A stretch of DNA of 64,000 nucleotides from Mucilaginibacter segetis. Lineage in GTDB: Bacteria; Bacteroidota; Bacteroidia; Sphingobacteriales; Sphingobacteriaceae. Made by a program: the position numbers and the translations under genes. Location: assembly GCF_016522075.1 (NCBI RefSeq), contig NZ_JAEHFW010000001.1, forward strand, positions 1,922,001 through 1,986,000, read 5' to 3'. The first letter of the stretch is position 1, and each line of letters starts with the position of its first letter. This document shows, piece by piece, positions 18,987 through 29,376 of this stretch. A model generated the notes under the pieces. It was not told the DNA's origin and ran no database searches. It saw nothing but the letters and a program-made list of their open reading frames with translations.

Positions 18987-19463
18987 TTAATTATATGCGG
19001 TAATTCCTTTATCAGATATAATATGAATATCATATAACCTTTTCAGCGGATCGTAAGGCATGGTGTCATTAATAGTAATGTAGATATTTCCCAGATCTTT
19101 TACAGTAAATGATTGCACGTCTGCAATATTCCCCTCCTTATTTATATATTGCGATATAGAATTATATATTAAATTATATTGCTGTGGCTCATTGGTTTCC
19201 ATATCAATAAAAAGACGTTTACCATCTGTACGCAGATCTATATTTATATAAGTGTGCCCCGGTAAACTTAAGCCATATTTTCTGGTTTTTTTCTTGACAT
19301 CCTTTTTTACCATTGTAAAGCCCTTACTCATAAAAAAAGTATCTGCTTTATTTATATTGTTATGAAGCAAATATGTTATATCATCATAAGAAATAAGACT
19401 GCTTTGACCAAAGCACAAATTAACTGAGCAAAAAACCACCAGGCTTAAAAATATTTTTTTCAT
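18987..19463 (-). CDS. small secreted hypothetical protein
   Basis: A 158-residue protein with a signal peptide (cleavage likely near LCFGQ, residue 20). The mature part is rich in Asn, Lys and Tyr with alternating hydrophobic residues, probably a small alpha/beta periplasmic domain; a recognisable piece is KAFTMVKKD-like FTMVKKDVKKKTRKYGLSL. No known domain was identified. It is monocistronic, with 129 bases upstream of the SpmAB start and a divergent OsmC gene 104 bases away. Function unknown. Confidence 0.65.
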   Translation of the reverse strand: MKKIFLSLVVFCSVNLCFGQSSLISYDDITYLLHNNINKADTFFMSKGFTMVKKDVKKKTRKYGLSLPGHTYINIDLRTDGKRLFIDMETNEPQQYNLIYNSISQYINKEGNIADVQSFTVKDLGNIYITINDTMPYDPLKRLYDIHIISDKGITAYN

Positions 19464-19567
19464 TATAATTTCATATTAATAAATACACCTTTAAAAGTAC
19501 ATGTTTTTAGAAGTGAATTTTATCATAATACGTCAAAAAACATAACTTAGCAAAATTATTACAGAAC

Positions 19568-19996
19568 ATGCAATCAATAAAATTATCGCGGGTTAGCGGC
19601 GACTATGGTTTTGAAGCCACAGACGAAGCCGGACATATAGTTAGAATGGACAGTAGTCCGGAAAGCGGGGGACAGGATTTCGGCGTTCGTCCAATGCAAA
19701 TGTTACTGATGGGTTTGGGTGGCTGTTCAGCAATCGATGTTATCGCCATATTAAAAAAGCAGCGCCAAAATGTTATTGATTATAAAATGGTAATTAACGG
19801 TGAACGCGAAGCCGGAAAAGAACCCTCGTTGTGGAAAAATATAGATATAGAATTTCACATCTACGGCGATGTAGATGAGGATAAGGCCAAAAAAGCGGTC
19901 GAATTATCCCTTAATAAATACTGTTCAGTAGCAGCCACTTTATATAAAGGCGAAACTGAAATTAAATGGCAGGTTATACTACATCCTGCGCAATAA
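19568..19996 (+). CDS. OsmC-family protein
   Basis: A 142-residue OsmC/Ohr-fold protein with the two conserved cysteines in LGGCSAIDVIAIL and LNKYCSVAATL. This is the longer OsmC type that starts with a beta-rich domain and then FGVRPMQMLLMGLGG. It is the first gene of a pair with metZ, whose start is 20 bases downstream, so co-transcription is likely. This placement suggests a link to sulfur or thiol metabolism, which is inference. It differs from the OsmC protein at 10364 in sequence. Confidence 0.88.
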   Translation: MQSIKLSRVSGDYGFEATDEAGHIVRMDSSPESGGQDFGVRPMQMLLMGLGGCSAIDVIAILKKQRQNVIDYKMVINGEREAGKEPSLWKNIDIEFHIYGDVDEDKAKKAVELSLNKYCSVAATLYKGETEIKWQVILHPAQ

Positions 19997-20016
19997 ACAC
20001 CATATATTTATTTGTA

Positions 20017-21183
20017 ATGTCAAAAGAATTAGACGCCATAACAAAGGCCATAAGGATACAAACTACTAAAACAGGACAGAACGAGCATTCTACCCCTTTA
20101 TACCTTACCAGCTCCTTTACATTTAATGAAGCCGAGGCTATGCGTGCTGCATTTGCTGATGAAAGCGATGATAACATTTACAGTCGGTTCAGCAATCCGA
20201 ATGTTGATGAATTTGTGGCTAAAATGTGCGCTTTGGAAGGAGCGGAAGATGGATTTGCTACTTCAACCGGCATGAGTGCTATTTTTTCATCATTTATGGC
20301 ATTGATGAAGAGCGGGGATCATTTGTTGTGTTGCAGTTCGGTTTTTGGAAGCACTTTCAGCATAGTAAATAAGTATTTACCACGTTATGGTATCACTTGC
20401 ACTTTAGTTCCGGCAGGGGATAAAGAAGCCTGGGAGGCAGCAATACAACCTAACACAAAAATGCTTTACCTTGAAACGCCCACCAACCCCCAATTAGAAG
20501 TAATTGATTTAGAATGGGCAGGGCAATTTGCTAAAAAACACAACTTAATATTTAACGTAGATAATTGCTTTGCCACGCCACTATTACAAAAACCAATTGA
20601 ATATGGTGCCGATATTGTAGTACACTCCGCTACTAAATGGATTGACGGACAAGGTAGGGTGCTTGGTGGGGTAATTGTTGGTCGTGCCGACCTCATCAAG
20701 GATATTTACCTTTTTTGCAGAAACACAGGCCCGGCAATGTCGCCATTTAATGCATGGGTGTTAAGTAAAAGTTTAGAGACACTTGATGTCAGGTTACAGC
20801 GCCATTGCGAAAATGCTTTAACAATTGCTAAAACCCTTAAAAACAATCCGAATGTTTCATGGGTAAAATATCCCTTTTTAGAAGGTCATCCACAATATGA
20901 TATTGCTAAAAAACAAATGAAAGCAGGGGGAGGAGTACTTTGTTTTGAAATAAAAGGCGGCCTCCCCGCAGGCAGACGATTTTTGGATGCTCTGGAACTA
21001 TTATCAGTAACGGCCAATTTAGGTGATACGCGTAGTATTGCTTCACACCCAGCAAGTACTACTCATTCTAAACTAACAGATGACGAAAGAGCTTCTGTGG
21101 GTATTACCCCGGGCTTAATTCGTATTTCTGCCGGCTTAGAAAATGTTGACGACATAATCAACGATATAACTCAAGCGCTATAA
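20017..21183 (+). CDS. metZ: O-succinylhomoserine sulfhydrylase (PLP-dependent trans-sulfuration enzyme)
   Basis: Cys/Met-metabolism PLP enzyme of 388 residues. The internal aldimine lysine is Lys207, in HSATKWIDGQGRVLGG, and the downstream GDTRSIASHPASTTHS is characteristic. The GQGRVLGG stretch is what I associate with MetZ-type O-succinylhomoserine sulfhydrylases, which make homocysteine directly with sulfide for methionine biosynthesis. Cystathionine gamma-synthase or O-acetylhomoserine sulfhydrylase remain possible. The reading frame extends upstream into the end of the OsmC gene, but the ATG at 20017 gives the family N-terminus. It is likely co-transcribed with the OsmC gene. Confidence 0.85.
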   Translation: MSKELDAITKAIRIQTTKTGQNEHSTPLYLTSSFTFNEAEAMRAAFADESDDNIYSRFSNPNVDEFVAKMCALEGAEDGFATSTGMSAIFSSFMALMKSGDHLLCCSSVFGSTFSIVNKYLPRYGITCTLVPAGDKEAWEAAIQPNTKMLYLETPTNPQLEVIDLEWAGQFAKKHNLIFNVDNCFATPLLQKPIEYGADIVVHSATKWIDGQGRVLGGVIVGRADLIKDIYLFCRNTGPAMSPFNAWVLSKSLETLDVRLQRHCENALTIAKTLKNNPNVSWVKYPFLEGHPQYDIAKKQMKAGGGVLCFEIKGGLPAGRRFLDALELLSVTANLGDTRSIASHPASTTHSKLTDDERASVGITPGLIRISAGLENVDDIINDITQAL

Positions 21184-21494
21184 AATATATGAATTAGAAA
21201 TTGCTGAATTATATGAATTTTTAATCCGGCCGGGGAATGTTTTAAAATACTAAAGTGTATAGTATTAAAGCCACATATTACTTACTTCATACTAACTAAT
21301 TAGCATTGTACAAATGTTTAAACATATAATTAATTATTAGTAAGATGCTGATTACCTACACATAGAGGAATATTTGTGTACGTTAATTACAATTAGCTAT
21401 TAATTTAACAAACTATAATATTTAGTGGCACTAATGTTGTTTAATGGGAGTGAACCTGTATATAAATATTACAGGACAATTTAAACTCAACAAC
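21184..21494. other. 311-base intergenic region between metZ and the OmpA-family gene
   Basis: Very AT-rich spacer. There is a weak 7-bp inverted repeat (AATACTA, 21246-21252; TAGTATT, 21260-21266) not followed by a clear U tract. No promoter with both Bacteroidetes elements and no additional gene could be supported. Confidence 0.4.
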
Positions 21495-22856
21495 ATGAAA
21501 TCAAATTTAAAGAAAGCTACACTACTGCTAACCGGATTAATGGTTGGCGGTAAATTATTTGCCCAATCGCCAGATACGTTGGATACAAAAGATTATGTAC
21601 AACCTTTTTCAGGAAGTGATTCATATCGTACCTGGTCAATAGGAGTTAATGGTGGTTTACTAACTCCCTTCACCATTTTTGGATCAAACCGTAATCAAGA
21701 CTTTATTCACCCCACCGCACAATTGGGTTATGGCGGTTATATAAAGAAACAAATCATCCCATCATTTGGCATTCAATTGGATTACCTGGGTGGTAAAGTA
21801 AGTGGCGACGGTGGTCAAAATGGCACTTATTCTGATTTTGAAACAAAATTGAATTATGCAGCGAGTATTAGTGGTAACTTAACACTTGCTAACATCAACT
21901 GGATGCATAAAAAAGGTGTTATTCAACCTTACTTAACCTTTGGTTGGGGTTTAATGGGTTATAAACCTGTTTTAAATGCTAACGGCGCTACTCCAGTTAA
22001 CTTTAAGGCTAATAATGAAAGTGTTAAAGAATATTTTATCCCGGTTGGAACAGGAGTAAAGATCAACTTAGGATCTGGTGTTAACCTTGATATGGGTTAC
22101 CAGGTAAATTTTGTTGGATCGGATAATTTCGATGGTTATAAAACCGGCGGTATGAATGACAGGTTCTCTTATGCACATATCGGTTTAGAATTTGCTTTAG
22201 GCAAGACGTCAAAACCACAATTGGCTACTCATAACCCGGTATCATCAATGCGTACTGAGTACTTATGGGAAAACATGAAGACAAAGCAAGCTTTACAGGC
22301 ACAAATTGATGCCGAAAAAGCTGCAAATGCAAAACTTAGAAGTGATTTGGACGAAACCAACGCTAATCTGGCTAAGTTAACAGCTGATAGCGATGGTGAT
22401 GGTGTACCGGATGCTAATGACAAATGCCCCAATACACCGGCTAATACTAAAGTTGACGGATCAGGTTGTCCTTTAGTTAAACAGGAAGTTAAGGTTTACG
22501 TGACCGAGGAAGATAAAAAAGTAGTAAAAGATGCTATCACTAACCTGGAATTTGATTTCGGTAAATCAACTATCCGTCAAACTTCATATCCGAGTTTAGA
22601 TAAAGTAGCTGAACTGTTAGTAAACAAAAACTTCAGTTTAAAACTTGCCGGACATACAGATAATGTAGGTTCTGACGCGGCGAACTTAAAATTATCAAAA
22701 GATCGCGCAGAATCTGTTAAATCTTATTTGGTTAGTAAAGGTGTAAACGCATCAAGAATTGAGGCAGTAGGTTACGGTGAAACACAACCAATAGCAAGTA
22801 ATAAAACAGCTGCTGGTCGTCAGGATAACCGTCGTGTTGAATTTACTTTATACTAA
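21495..22856 (+). CDS. OmpA-family outer-membrane protein with TSP3 repeat
   Basis: A 453-residue protein. The signal peptide ends near LFAQ (residue 24). An N-terminal eight-strand-type barrel domain follows, then a helical linker (residues about 255-290), a thrombospondin type-3 calcium-binding repeat (DSDGDGVPDANDKCPNTP) and a C-terminal OmpA peptidoglycan-binding domain (LEFDFGKSTIR to VEFTLY, with LAGHTDNVGSDAANLKLS and the conserved DRAESVKSYL). It should tether the outer membrane to the cell wall. The upstream in-frame ATG at 21444 does not precede a signal peptide, so 21495 is used. A terminator follows directly. Confidence 0.94.
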   Translation: MKSNLKKATLLLTGLMVGGKLFAQSPDTLDTKDYVQPFSGSDSYRTWSIGVNGGLLTPFTIFGSNRNQDFIHPTAQLGYGGYIKKQIIPSFGIQLDYLGGKVSGDGGQNGTYSDFETKLNYAASISGNLTLANINWMHKKGVIQPYLTFGWGLMGYKPVLNANGATPVNFKANNESVKEYFIPVGTGVKINLGSGVNLDMGYQVNFVGSDNFDGYKTGGMNDRFSYAHIGLEFALGKTSKPQLATHNPVSSMRTEYLWENMKTKQALQAQIDAEKAANAKLRSDLDETNANLAKLTADSDGDGVPDANDKCPNTPANTKVDGSGCPLVKQEVKVYVTEEDKKVVKDAITNLEFDFGKSTIRQTSYPSLDKVAELLVNKNFSLKLAGHTDNVGSDAANLKLSKDRAESVKSYLVSKGVNASRIEAVGYGETQPIASNKTAAGRQDNRRVEFTLY

Positions 22857-22872
22857 GCGTAAATAATTTTAT

Positions 22873-22911
22873 AAAAAAAGCCGTCATTTTAAATAATTGC
22901 GGCTTTTTTTT
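22873..22911. terminator. intrinsic terminator after the OmpA-family gene
   Basis: AAAAAAAGCCG (22873-22883) pairs with CGGCTTTTTTT (22900-22910) around a 16-base loop, followed by T. The A/T arms allow it to end the convergent SRPBCC transcript from the other side as well. Confidence 0.75.
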
Positions 22912-22924
22912 ATAAATCAATAAC

Positions 22925-23308
22925 CTATACTTCAGCAAAAAAATCAGCCAGGTTTCCAAAATAGTTATTATCCCAACCTTCTATTATATCATCAAAATCC
23001 TCATCAGGAATATTTGTATGTTTCAGTTCAACAGAGGTACCATGCTTATCAGGATGGAGTTTTATGGTAACAACAGACTCCTCAGGCTGGCCGTCAAAAT
23101 ACCATTGCTGTACTATTTTTTTATTTTCTTCAAATTCGATATTCTTACCTACAATGCTCTCTTCCCACATAGAAAATTCAGAGCCTGGTTCGGTTGACAT
23201 TTCGGCAACTTCACCAGTCCAAAGTTGAATGGTTATTGGATTGGTAAGTGCCATGTAAAGTTCAGCTGGTGTGGCCGGTAACAGGTAATATTTTTTAAAA
23301 TCTTTCAC
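22925..23308 (-). CDS. SRPBCC / AHSA1 (START-like) domain protein
   Basis: A 127-residue cytosolic protein with the AHSA1/Bet v1-type fold: the N-terminal strand and TPAELYMALTNPITIQLWTG block and the C-terminal AHSA1 helix (DFDDIIEGWDNNYFGNLADFF) are clear. Such proteins bind lipids, polyketides or act as chaperone-activator-like folds; the ligand cannot be told. Translation starts at a GTG (23308); no upstream ATG is in frame. It lies 26 bases after an acetate-uptake gene and is probably its second cistron. Confidence 0.85.
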   Translation of the reverse strand: MKDFKKYYLLPATPAELYMALTNPITIQLWTGEVAEMSTEPGSEFSMWEESIVGKNIEFEENKKIVQQWYFDGQPEESVVTIKLHPDKHGTSVELKHTNIPDEDFDDIIEGWDNNYFGNLADFFAEV

Positions 23309-23334
23309 GGTGCAAATAACGGTTTTTTTCGTTA

Positions 23335-23928
23335 TTATTTACTTGTTACTGTACCAATAGGTAAAACAACCCTACCATAAACTTCATTTAAAACATTAGC
23401 AATACCTGTATATATAGCTGACAATCCGCATATTATGCCTTCATATCCTGCCAAATGTTTAATAGATGTGTTTCCGGTGGCATCGCCCGCTACCAAAAGA
23501 AAGAACAAGATAGTTAATGATGCGAATACAAATTGAAGCGCCCTGTTAAGTTTAAGGGTGCCGAAAAATAAGCAAAATGTAAATACACCCCATACGCTTA
23601 AATAGGCGCACATGGCGCCTTCACTTGCCGCTGCTCCCCAGCCCAACTTGGGCATAACAATTAACCCAACCAATGAAAGCCAGAAGAAACCATACGACGT
23701 AAAAGCCGTTAAACCGAATGTGTTATTCTTTTTAGCTTCTATCACTCCGGCTATTACTTGTGCAAGTCCTCCGTAAAAAACCCCCATTCCTAATATCATG
23801 GTGTTCATTTCAAAAAAGCCTGCATTATGAATGTTTAATAATACGGTGGTCATGCCGAAAGCGCATAAGCCAAGTGGTGCAGGATTAGCAATGCCATCCT
23901 TTACGATAACGGGAGTGGTAGGAATCAT
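23335..23928 (-). CDS. acetate/succinate uptake protein, GPR1/FUN34/YaaH (SatP) family
   Basis: Six-helix inner-membrane protein of 197 residues. The signature [11 protein letters not shown] follows the short N-terminus, and the body has regularly spaced hydrophobic segments with Gly/Asn residues lining the pore, as in SatP/YaaH. These proteins form hexameric channels or proton symporters for acetate and other small carboxylates. It heads a short minus-strand unit with the SRPBCC gene. Substrate inferred from family only. Confidence 0.9.
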   Translation of the reverse strand: MIPTTPVIVKDGIANPAPLGLCAFGMTTVLLNIHNAGFFEMNTMILGMGVFYGGLAQVIAGVIEAKKNNTFGLTAFTSYGFFWLSLVGLIVMPKLGWGAAASEGAMCAYLSVWGVFTFCLFFGTLKLNRALQFVFASLTILFFLLVAGDATGNTSIKHLAGYEGIICGLSAIYTGIANVLNEVYGRVVLPIGTVTSK

Positions 23929-24029
23929 AATAAAAAGGTTTTAAATTGGTTTATAATGCAATCTAATTATTTACAATTAATTAGCAATAATTTCTAAACT
24001 GTATTGGACGCGCAATGTTAAATTAGCAT

Positions 24030-24719
24030 ATGCAAAAATTAGTATTGATACGACACGGTGAAAGTTTATGGAATAAAGAGAACCGTTTTACAGGGTGGGA
24101 GGATGTTGACTTATCGGAAGAAGGTCTGCAACAAGCAAAAAATGCAGGTCAGTTACTTAAAAAACATGGTTACACTTTTGATATGGGGTTCACCTCGGTT
24201 TTAAAGCGGTCAATAAAAACCATGCATTTTGTTTTGGAGGAGTTAGATCATTTATGGATACCTGTTCGTAAATCCTGGCGCTTAAATGAGCGTTTTTACG
24301 GCGCATTACAGGGATTAAATAAAGATGAGACTGTGGCTAAATACGGAGAGGAACAGGTACATAAATGGCGCCGCGATCCGCATGAGCACCCACCTGCCAT
24401 TACAGAACAGGATGACCGCTTCCCTGGTCATTACTTAAGATATAATGATCTTACTTATCGGGAACTTCCGTTAACTGAGAATTTGAGCGAAACTATGGAC
24501 AGGGCATTACCATTTTGGCACGAACATATCGTTCCGGCAATACGTCAGGATCAGAAAGTAATAATATGTGCGCATGGTAATAGCTTACGTGCACTTATTC
24601 AATATATCGAGAACCTTAGCGATGAGCAAGTAACTAAGCTGGATATACCCACAGCAACACCCTGGGTTTACGAACTTGACGACAGACTAAATCAAATAGG
24701 ACATTATTATCTTGAATAA
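24030..24719 (+). CDS. gpmA: 2,3-bisphosphoglycerate-dependent phosphoglycerate mutase
   Basis: Glycolytic and gluconeogenic enzyme converting 3- and 2-phosphoglycerate. The phosphohistidine motif [20 protein letters not shown] puts the catalytic histidine at residue 9; the second histidine is near residue 182 in [17 protein letters not shown]. Other conserved blocks include [15 protein letters not shown] and KWRRDP. The 229-residue length is normal. It is monocistronic; the gene ends 4 bases from the stop of a convergent peptidase gene. The cofactor-dependent type is clear from the RHGE fold. Confidence 0.95.
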   Translation: MQKLVLIRHGESLWNKENRFTGWEDVDLSEEGLQQAKNAGQLLKKHGYTFDMGFTSVLKRSIKTMHFVLEELDHLWIPVRKSWRLNERFYGALQGLNKDETVAKYGEEQVHKWRRDPHEHPPAITEQDDRFPGHYLRYNDLTYRELPLTENLSETMDRALPFWHEHIVPAIRQDQKVIICAHGNSLRALIQYIENLSDEQVTKLDIPTATPWVYELDDRLNQIGHYYLE

Positions 24720-24723
24720 TTGA

Positions 24724-27531
24724 TCATTGTTCTAATTCCAGTCCCCAATCTTTACCTTTATTTACAGCTGGCACGCCTTTGTCCAGCCATACAGGCATAG
24801 GGGCACCCTTTAAGAAATGATCAAAAAATTGTTGTTCACGTATGGAGATATCTTTCCGGTTTTGACGTTTTACCAAATTATGTGCTTCGTTATTATATTG
24901 AAGCAGCCAAACAGGCTTACCCAATCTGCGTAGGCCTGTAAACATTTCAATACCCTGATACCATGGGACAGCTCCATCTGCATCGTTTGCCATAATAACT
25001 ACAGGTGTATTAACCTTAGGTAACTGAAATAATGGAGAGTTTTCAATATAAAGATCAGGCCGCTCCCATAATGTAGCACCAATACGGCTTTGTGTACGCT
25101 CATATTGGAACTGTCTGTTCATCCCGCTTTCCCAACGTATGCCACCATAGGCTGATGTCATGTTAGCTACCGGTGCACCTGCCCATGCAGCAGCATACAT
25201 ATTAGTTTGTGTTATTAAATAAGCAACCTGGTAACCACCCCAGCTTTGGCCTTGTATACCCATATGGTTGCCATCCACCCAGGCATTCTTTTTTAAGGCC
25301 TCCATGCCCGAGTTTACGTACTCCACGGCAGATGCGCCAGGGTGGCCATTTTCATAGCTAATGTCCGGGGCAAAAACGATGTAACCATTGCTCACGAAAA
25401 AAGAGATCGGCAAACGAGACGGTGTAGGAGCCGGGGCAATATAATTATATAGGCCATCCGATAGTTTCTCATAAAAATATGCGATGACCGGATACTTTTT
25501 ATGTGGATCAAAATCTTCGGGTTTATATAAAATCCCGGTTGACTCATGTCCTTTCGGGGTTGTCCAATGCATTAGTTCGGCAGTACCCCAGTTATATTCA
25601 TTTTGCTGAGGATTTATAGCGGTTAATTTTATTTCCTTTTTTAGGTCTGAAGATAAATAAAGGTCGGGGGATTGCTGATAATTGTATTTAGTGTAAATAA
25701 ATTTATTACTACTTTTTGCCTTTTGTAATGAACTATATCCATTAGGAGCCATAACTACTTTTTCAGGCAGCCTGTTTGTACCCAATGTTTTTTTATAATA
25801 TCCCCATTGTTTATTCTCCTCATTTTGGGCAATAAGCCAAATTGTTTTTTTGGAGGCAATGGTACGCTCATCCGAATTGTCCCTGCGGTAACGAAAAACT
25901 ATTTTATCTTTTCGTCCCGCTCCATTGGTGAAATTAACAGCCTTTCCCGTAGCAGGATCAATACTCCATATATCATACCGGTCGTATAATAATACATGTT
26001 TATCATTGTGTTCCCAGCCTGCCATACCATAAGAGGACGGGTAGTCGGGTTCGTCATTTTCTTCATCACCCATTTTAACACCGGTAGAGGCTGTCAGATT
26101 TATCTTTTTTCGGGTATCTATAGCATAACTATACCAATTCTGATCTTTCGAATCAAACCACAAAACATATTTCCCTTCCGGCGAAATACTGAACCGCGCC
26201 CTTAAACGATTACTTATAAGAGAGCGCTCGCCGGTGTTAGAGTTTATTAAAAATGCCTGCTGCTGACCTCCGCCTTCCCATTGAGTTTGTACACGTGCGC
26301 CTGTGTCGGTTAAACCTAATACAAATGTTGCATTGCTGTTATCGGGTACTAGTATATCTCTTATAGCTTCGTTACCTAACTGCACTAAAGTTTTATTTGC
26401 GTCGGCAAGGTTTATAACAGCTAAATAACTACGCTTCAAATCGCGTTGCAAATTACTTAATTGCTGTGGTTGCAAATAGTCATCTTTATAATTCCATATA
26501 TCCAACTTGGTAACTTCAAAATCAACTATAGTAGTATCAGCAGGTTTAGGAATTGGTGCCGTTCCAAAAAACAACCTGTTAGCATTTCTGCTAAAATTAA
26601 CACGACCATTCCCACTTACTGCCCAATTAGCAGGCATTCCGGATGAACCTTTTTCTGCAATTACTACAGCACTGTCCATTGAGGCCTTGTAGTAATAAAG
26701 TTTAAATGGCTTAACAAGTGCTTTTTCAGGGTTTTTCTCTGCAGTAAATGCGAGTTGGTTACCCGTGCTATCAAATGTTATATTGTTATAACTTCCTCTA
26801 CCTGTGCTTATGGTTTTAAGGGTATTATTATCTATATTATATAAATACATTCCAGATTTTACATCGGTTGATTTGCTGGGTGCAATTACCGAAAATACAA
26901 GCAGTTTCCCGTTTTTATTTAATTGATACTCAGTAACAAAATTAAATGATCTTGATTTGCCATTTAATAATTGCCTTACAGTAAGTGTAGCGCCTTTTTT
27001 TAAAGGCGGGGCAATAGTATTAGCCACTGCTTTCTTTGAAGTATCATTAGCCGCAGGTTTTTTAATAGTATCTGCCGGAGAAAGATAAGCCATAACAGAA
27101 GCTTTTGCAGATATTTTAAAAGAACCTACAGCCGGTATTTTTTCGACAATGTTTTTACCTAATATTAATATGCCTAATGTATCTTTAGGGAAATCGATAG
27201 GTTTTTTCTTTTTTATTTTAGCCTGACGTATATCCCTATAAAAAGGCCTAATCTTAAATGCTACAAATTTAGAATCGGAAGTGAACACCGCCGAATCTGC
27301 ACGGGCAACATGTACTTGATATTTACCTGCATCCGTAACTATAAGTTCGGCATCACCCTGTTGTGGCTTTATTGTATATAGTATCCATTTACCATCGTTA
27401 CTTATCAGTTCGTTATCTATACTTTGCCAACCATCATACACAGAGTGATCCAATGGTTTTTTAGATATTTTTTGAGCGTAAACATTATGGTAAACAGCCA
27501 AAATAACAGATACAAGTAAAATTTTCTTCAT
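24724..27531 (-). CDS. secreted S9 (prolyl oligopeptidase-type) serine peptidase
   Basis: A 935-residue exported peptidase: signal peptide (residues 1-19, ending VYA) then an N-terminal beta-propeller with WD40-like strands (residues about 30-640) and a C-terminal alpha/beta hydrolase domain. The catalytic serine is in [13 protein letters not shown], aspartate in [13 protein letters not shown], histidine in [11 protein letters not shown]. This architecture fits dipeptidyl peptidase IV/acylaminoacyl-peptidase-like enzymes of the periplasm. Exact specificity cannot be read. It is monocistronic and divergent from a histidine kinase gene. Confidence 0.93.
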   Translation of the reverse strand: MKKILLVSVILAVYHNVYAQKISKKPLDHSVYDGWQSIDNELISNDGKWILYTIKPQQGDAELIVTDAGKYQVHVARADSAVFTSDSKFVAFKIRPFYRDIRQAKIKKKKPIDFPKDTLGILILGKNIVEKIPAVGSFKISAKASVMAYLSPADTIKKPAANDTSKKAVANTIAPPLKKGATLTVRQLLNGKSRSFNFVTEYQLNKNGKLLVFSVIAPSKSTDVKSGMYLYNIDNNTLKTISTGRGSYNNITFDSTGNQLAFTAEKNPEKALVKPFKLYYYKASMDSAVVIAEKGSSGMPANWAVSGNGRVNFSRNANRLFFGTAPIPKPADTTIVDFEVTKLDIWNYKDDYLQPQQLSNLQRDLKRSYLAVINLADANKTLVQLGNEAIRDILVPDNSNATFVLGLTDTGARVQTQWEGGGQQQAFLINSNTGERSLISNRLRARFSISPEGKYVLWFDSKDQNWYSYAIDTRKKINLTASTGVKMGDEENDEPDYPSSYGMAGWEHNDKHVLLYDRYDIWSIDPATGKAVNFTNGAGRKDKIVFRYRRDNSDERTIASKKTIWLIAQNEENKQWGYYKKTLGTNRLPEKVVMAPNGYSSLQKAKSSNKFIYTKYNYQQSPDLYLSSDLKKEIKLTAINPQQNEYNWGTAELMHWTTPKGHESTGILYKPEDFDPHKKYPVIAYFYEKLSDGLYNYIAPAPTPSRLPISFFVSNGYIVFAPDISYENGHPGASAVEYVNSGMEALKKNAWVDGNHMGIQGQSWGGYQVAYLITQTNMYAAAWAGAPVANMTSAYGGIRWESGMNRQFQYERTQSRIGATLWERPDLYIENSPLFQLPKVNTPVVIMANDADGAVPWYQGIEMFTGLRRLGKPVWLLQYNNEAHNLVKRQNRKDISIREQQFFDHFLKGAPMPVWLDKGVPAVNKGKDWGLELEQ

Positions 27532-27736
27532 AATATCAAATTCATCAGCGATTAAATATGCTAAATTTTTTACCCTTACCTAAAATGAGATTAAAAAGTT
27601 ACACAAAAACAAACTCTTGCTTTTATTGTTAAAAAGCATTATTCGTAATTTTTTTATCCTGTATATTCATTTCATAAAAGAATAATTTATTTTAAATATT
27701 CTTAATTTTAAGCCCTTTATACGTTCACTTTATTAT
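27532..27736. other. divergent intergenic region with inverted repeat
   Basis: 205-base AT-rich spacer between the S9 peptidase and histidine kinase genes. A perfect 7-bp inverted repeat (AAGAATA, 27678-27684; TATTCTT, 27697-27703) lies 33 bases before the kinase start and might be a binding site. No two-element promoter was recognised. Confidence 0.4.
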
Positions 27737-29314
27737 ATGACAGTTAATTCTAAAGTTCATGAGCCTCATCTAAAATATTTAGAAGGAGGAGGCGAGATGG
27801 GCCAATTAACCCGTTCATTTGACTGGTCATCAACAGTGTTAGGTGATCCCAGCAATTGGTCTCAAAGTTTATTGACAACGGTAAATATCATTCTTAATTC
27901 AAGGTTCCCAATGTTTTTATGGTGGGGACCACATCTCATCCAGTTTTACAATGATGCTTACAGACCGAGCTTAGGCAGAGATGGGAAACACCCCATTGCA
28001 TTGGGTCAGCAAGGCGCTGAATGTTGGGGGGAGATATGGCCAGTTATAAAGCCATTGATCGATGAGGTAATGGCGGGTGGACAATCAACTTGGAGCGAAG
28101 ATCAATTAATACCTATTTACAGAAATAATAAACTTGAAGACGTATACTGGACTTTTAGTTATAGTGCTGTAACTGATGAAAGCGGCATGCCCGGAGGTGT
28201 GTTAGTGATATGTAACGAAACTACTGAAAAAATAAAAGCAATAAATGTAATAAAAGATTCAAAAAAAGACCTGGAATTTGCAATTGAGGCTGCTGAGCTT
28301 GGAACCTGGGATCTAAACCCTTTCACTAATAAATTTATTGGTAATGACAGATTAAAATCGTGGTTTGGTATAACTGGTGATCATGAGATAGAACTTGAAA
28401 AAGCTATAAATGTAATAGCATATGAAGATAGAGTAAAAGTTACGACTGCTATACAGAACGCATTAAAAAGAGAATCTGAAGGTATATTTAACATTGTCTA
28501 TACCATAATTAATCCCAATGATAACATTAAAAGGGTAGTGGAAGCAAGCGGGAAAGCGCTCTTTAATGATGAAGGAACTCCATATCGTTTTAGTGGCATT
28601 TTACAGGATGTAACGGAGGAGTTTAAAGTACAGGTAAGAAAGGATGAATTTATAAGTGTTGCCAGTCATGAATTAAAAACACCAATCACTTCACTAAATG
28701 CATCAATGCAAATACTTCAAAAATTGATCAAATCAGAGCTGGTTTCAGATAAGATACGTTTGTTTGTAGGAAAAGCAAGCAATAATCTGAACAAACTGGT
28801 GCATTTGTTAGATGATCTTTTAAACGTTACTAAAATTCAGCAGGGGCAGTTAGCTCTCAATAAAACAAGGTTTAATTTGGCGGAACTGGTAAGGGATAGC
28901 TGCGAACATATTATACAGGATAATGACCACGATATTGATGTTTCAGGCGTTAAGGAGTTGATGATTTACGCCGATTACAGGCGTATTGACCAGGTATTAG
29001 TCAATTTTATAAATAATGCCATAAAATACTCACCACAATCAAAAAAGATAGATATATCAATTGAAGTTGAACATGATAACGCTATTGTAGCCGTTCGTGA
29101 TTATGGAATTGGTATCAACCCCGAAAAACTTCCGCATCTATTTGACCGTTATTACAGAGTGGACGATCTGGGGCATCAATTTTCTGGTTTAGGTTTAGGA
29201 CTTTACATCAGCGCCGACATTATTAACAGGCATAATGGCAAAATAGGAGTTGACAGTGATTGGGGGCATGGTAGCAAATTTTGGTTTATGCTTCCAATTG
29301 ATAATGAAGATTAG
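27737..29314 (+). CDS. PAS-domain sensor histidine kinase
   Basis: A 525-residue cytoplasmic kinase without transmembrane segments. The N-terminal PAS-like domain (residues about 15-165: MFLWWGPHLIQFYNDAYRPS and SYSAVTDESG) is followed by a second PAS/PAC domain (about 175-295). The HisKA dimerisation domain has His311 in VASHELKTPI. The ATP-binding domain shows NFINNAIKYSP (N box), VRDYGIGI (G1) and GLGLGLYIS (G2). No response regulator lies nearby, so it is an orphan kinase. What it senses is unknown. Confidence 0.93.
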   Translation: MTVNSKVHEPHLKYLEGGGEMGQLTRSFDWSSTVLGDPSNWSQSLLTTVNIILNSRFPMFLWWGPHLIQFYNDAYRPSLGRDGKHPIALGQQGAECWGEIWPVIKPLIDEVMAGGQSTWSEDQLIPIYRNNKLEDVYWTFSYSAVTDESGMPGGVLVICNETTEKIKAINVIKDSKKDLEFAIEAAELGTWDLNPFTNKFIGNDRLKSWFGITGDHEIELEKAINVIAYEDRVKVTTAIQNALKRESEGIFNIVYTIINPNDNIKRVVEASGKALFNDEGTPYRFSGILQDVTEEFKVQVRKDEFISVASHELKTPITSLNASMQILQKLIKSELVSDKIRLFVGKASNNLNKLVHLLDDLLNVTKIQQGQLALNKTRFNLAELVRDSCEHIIQDNDHDIDVSGVKELMIYADYRRIDQVLVNFINNAIKYSPQSKKIDISIEVEHDNAIVAVRDYGIGINPEKLPHLFDRYYRVDDLGHQFSGLGLGLYISADIINRHNGKIGVDSDWGHGSKFWFMLPIDNED

Positions 29315-29376
29315 TTTTCGCCAACTTAATTTTATTAAATACAAACAAATGCCTTACTGATTTATTAGATTACCGT

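Noticed and set aside
21246..21266. Terminator after metZ
   Set aside because: The 7-bp AT-only stem has no U tract and is too weak to call.
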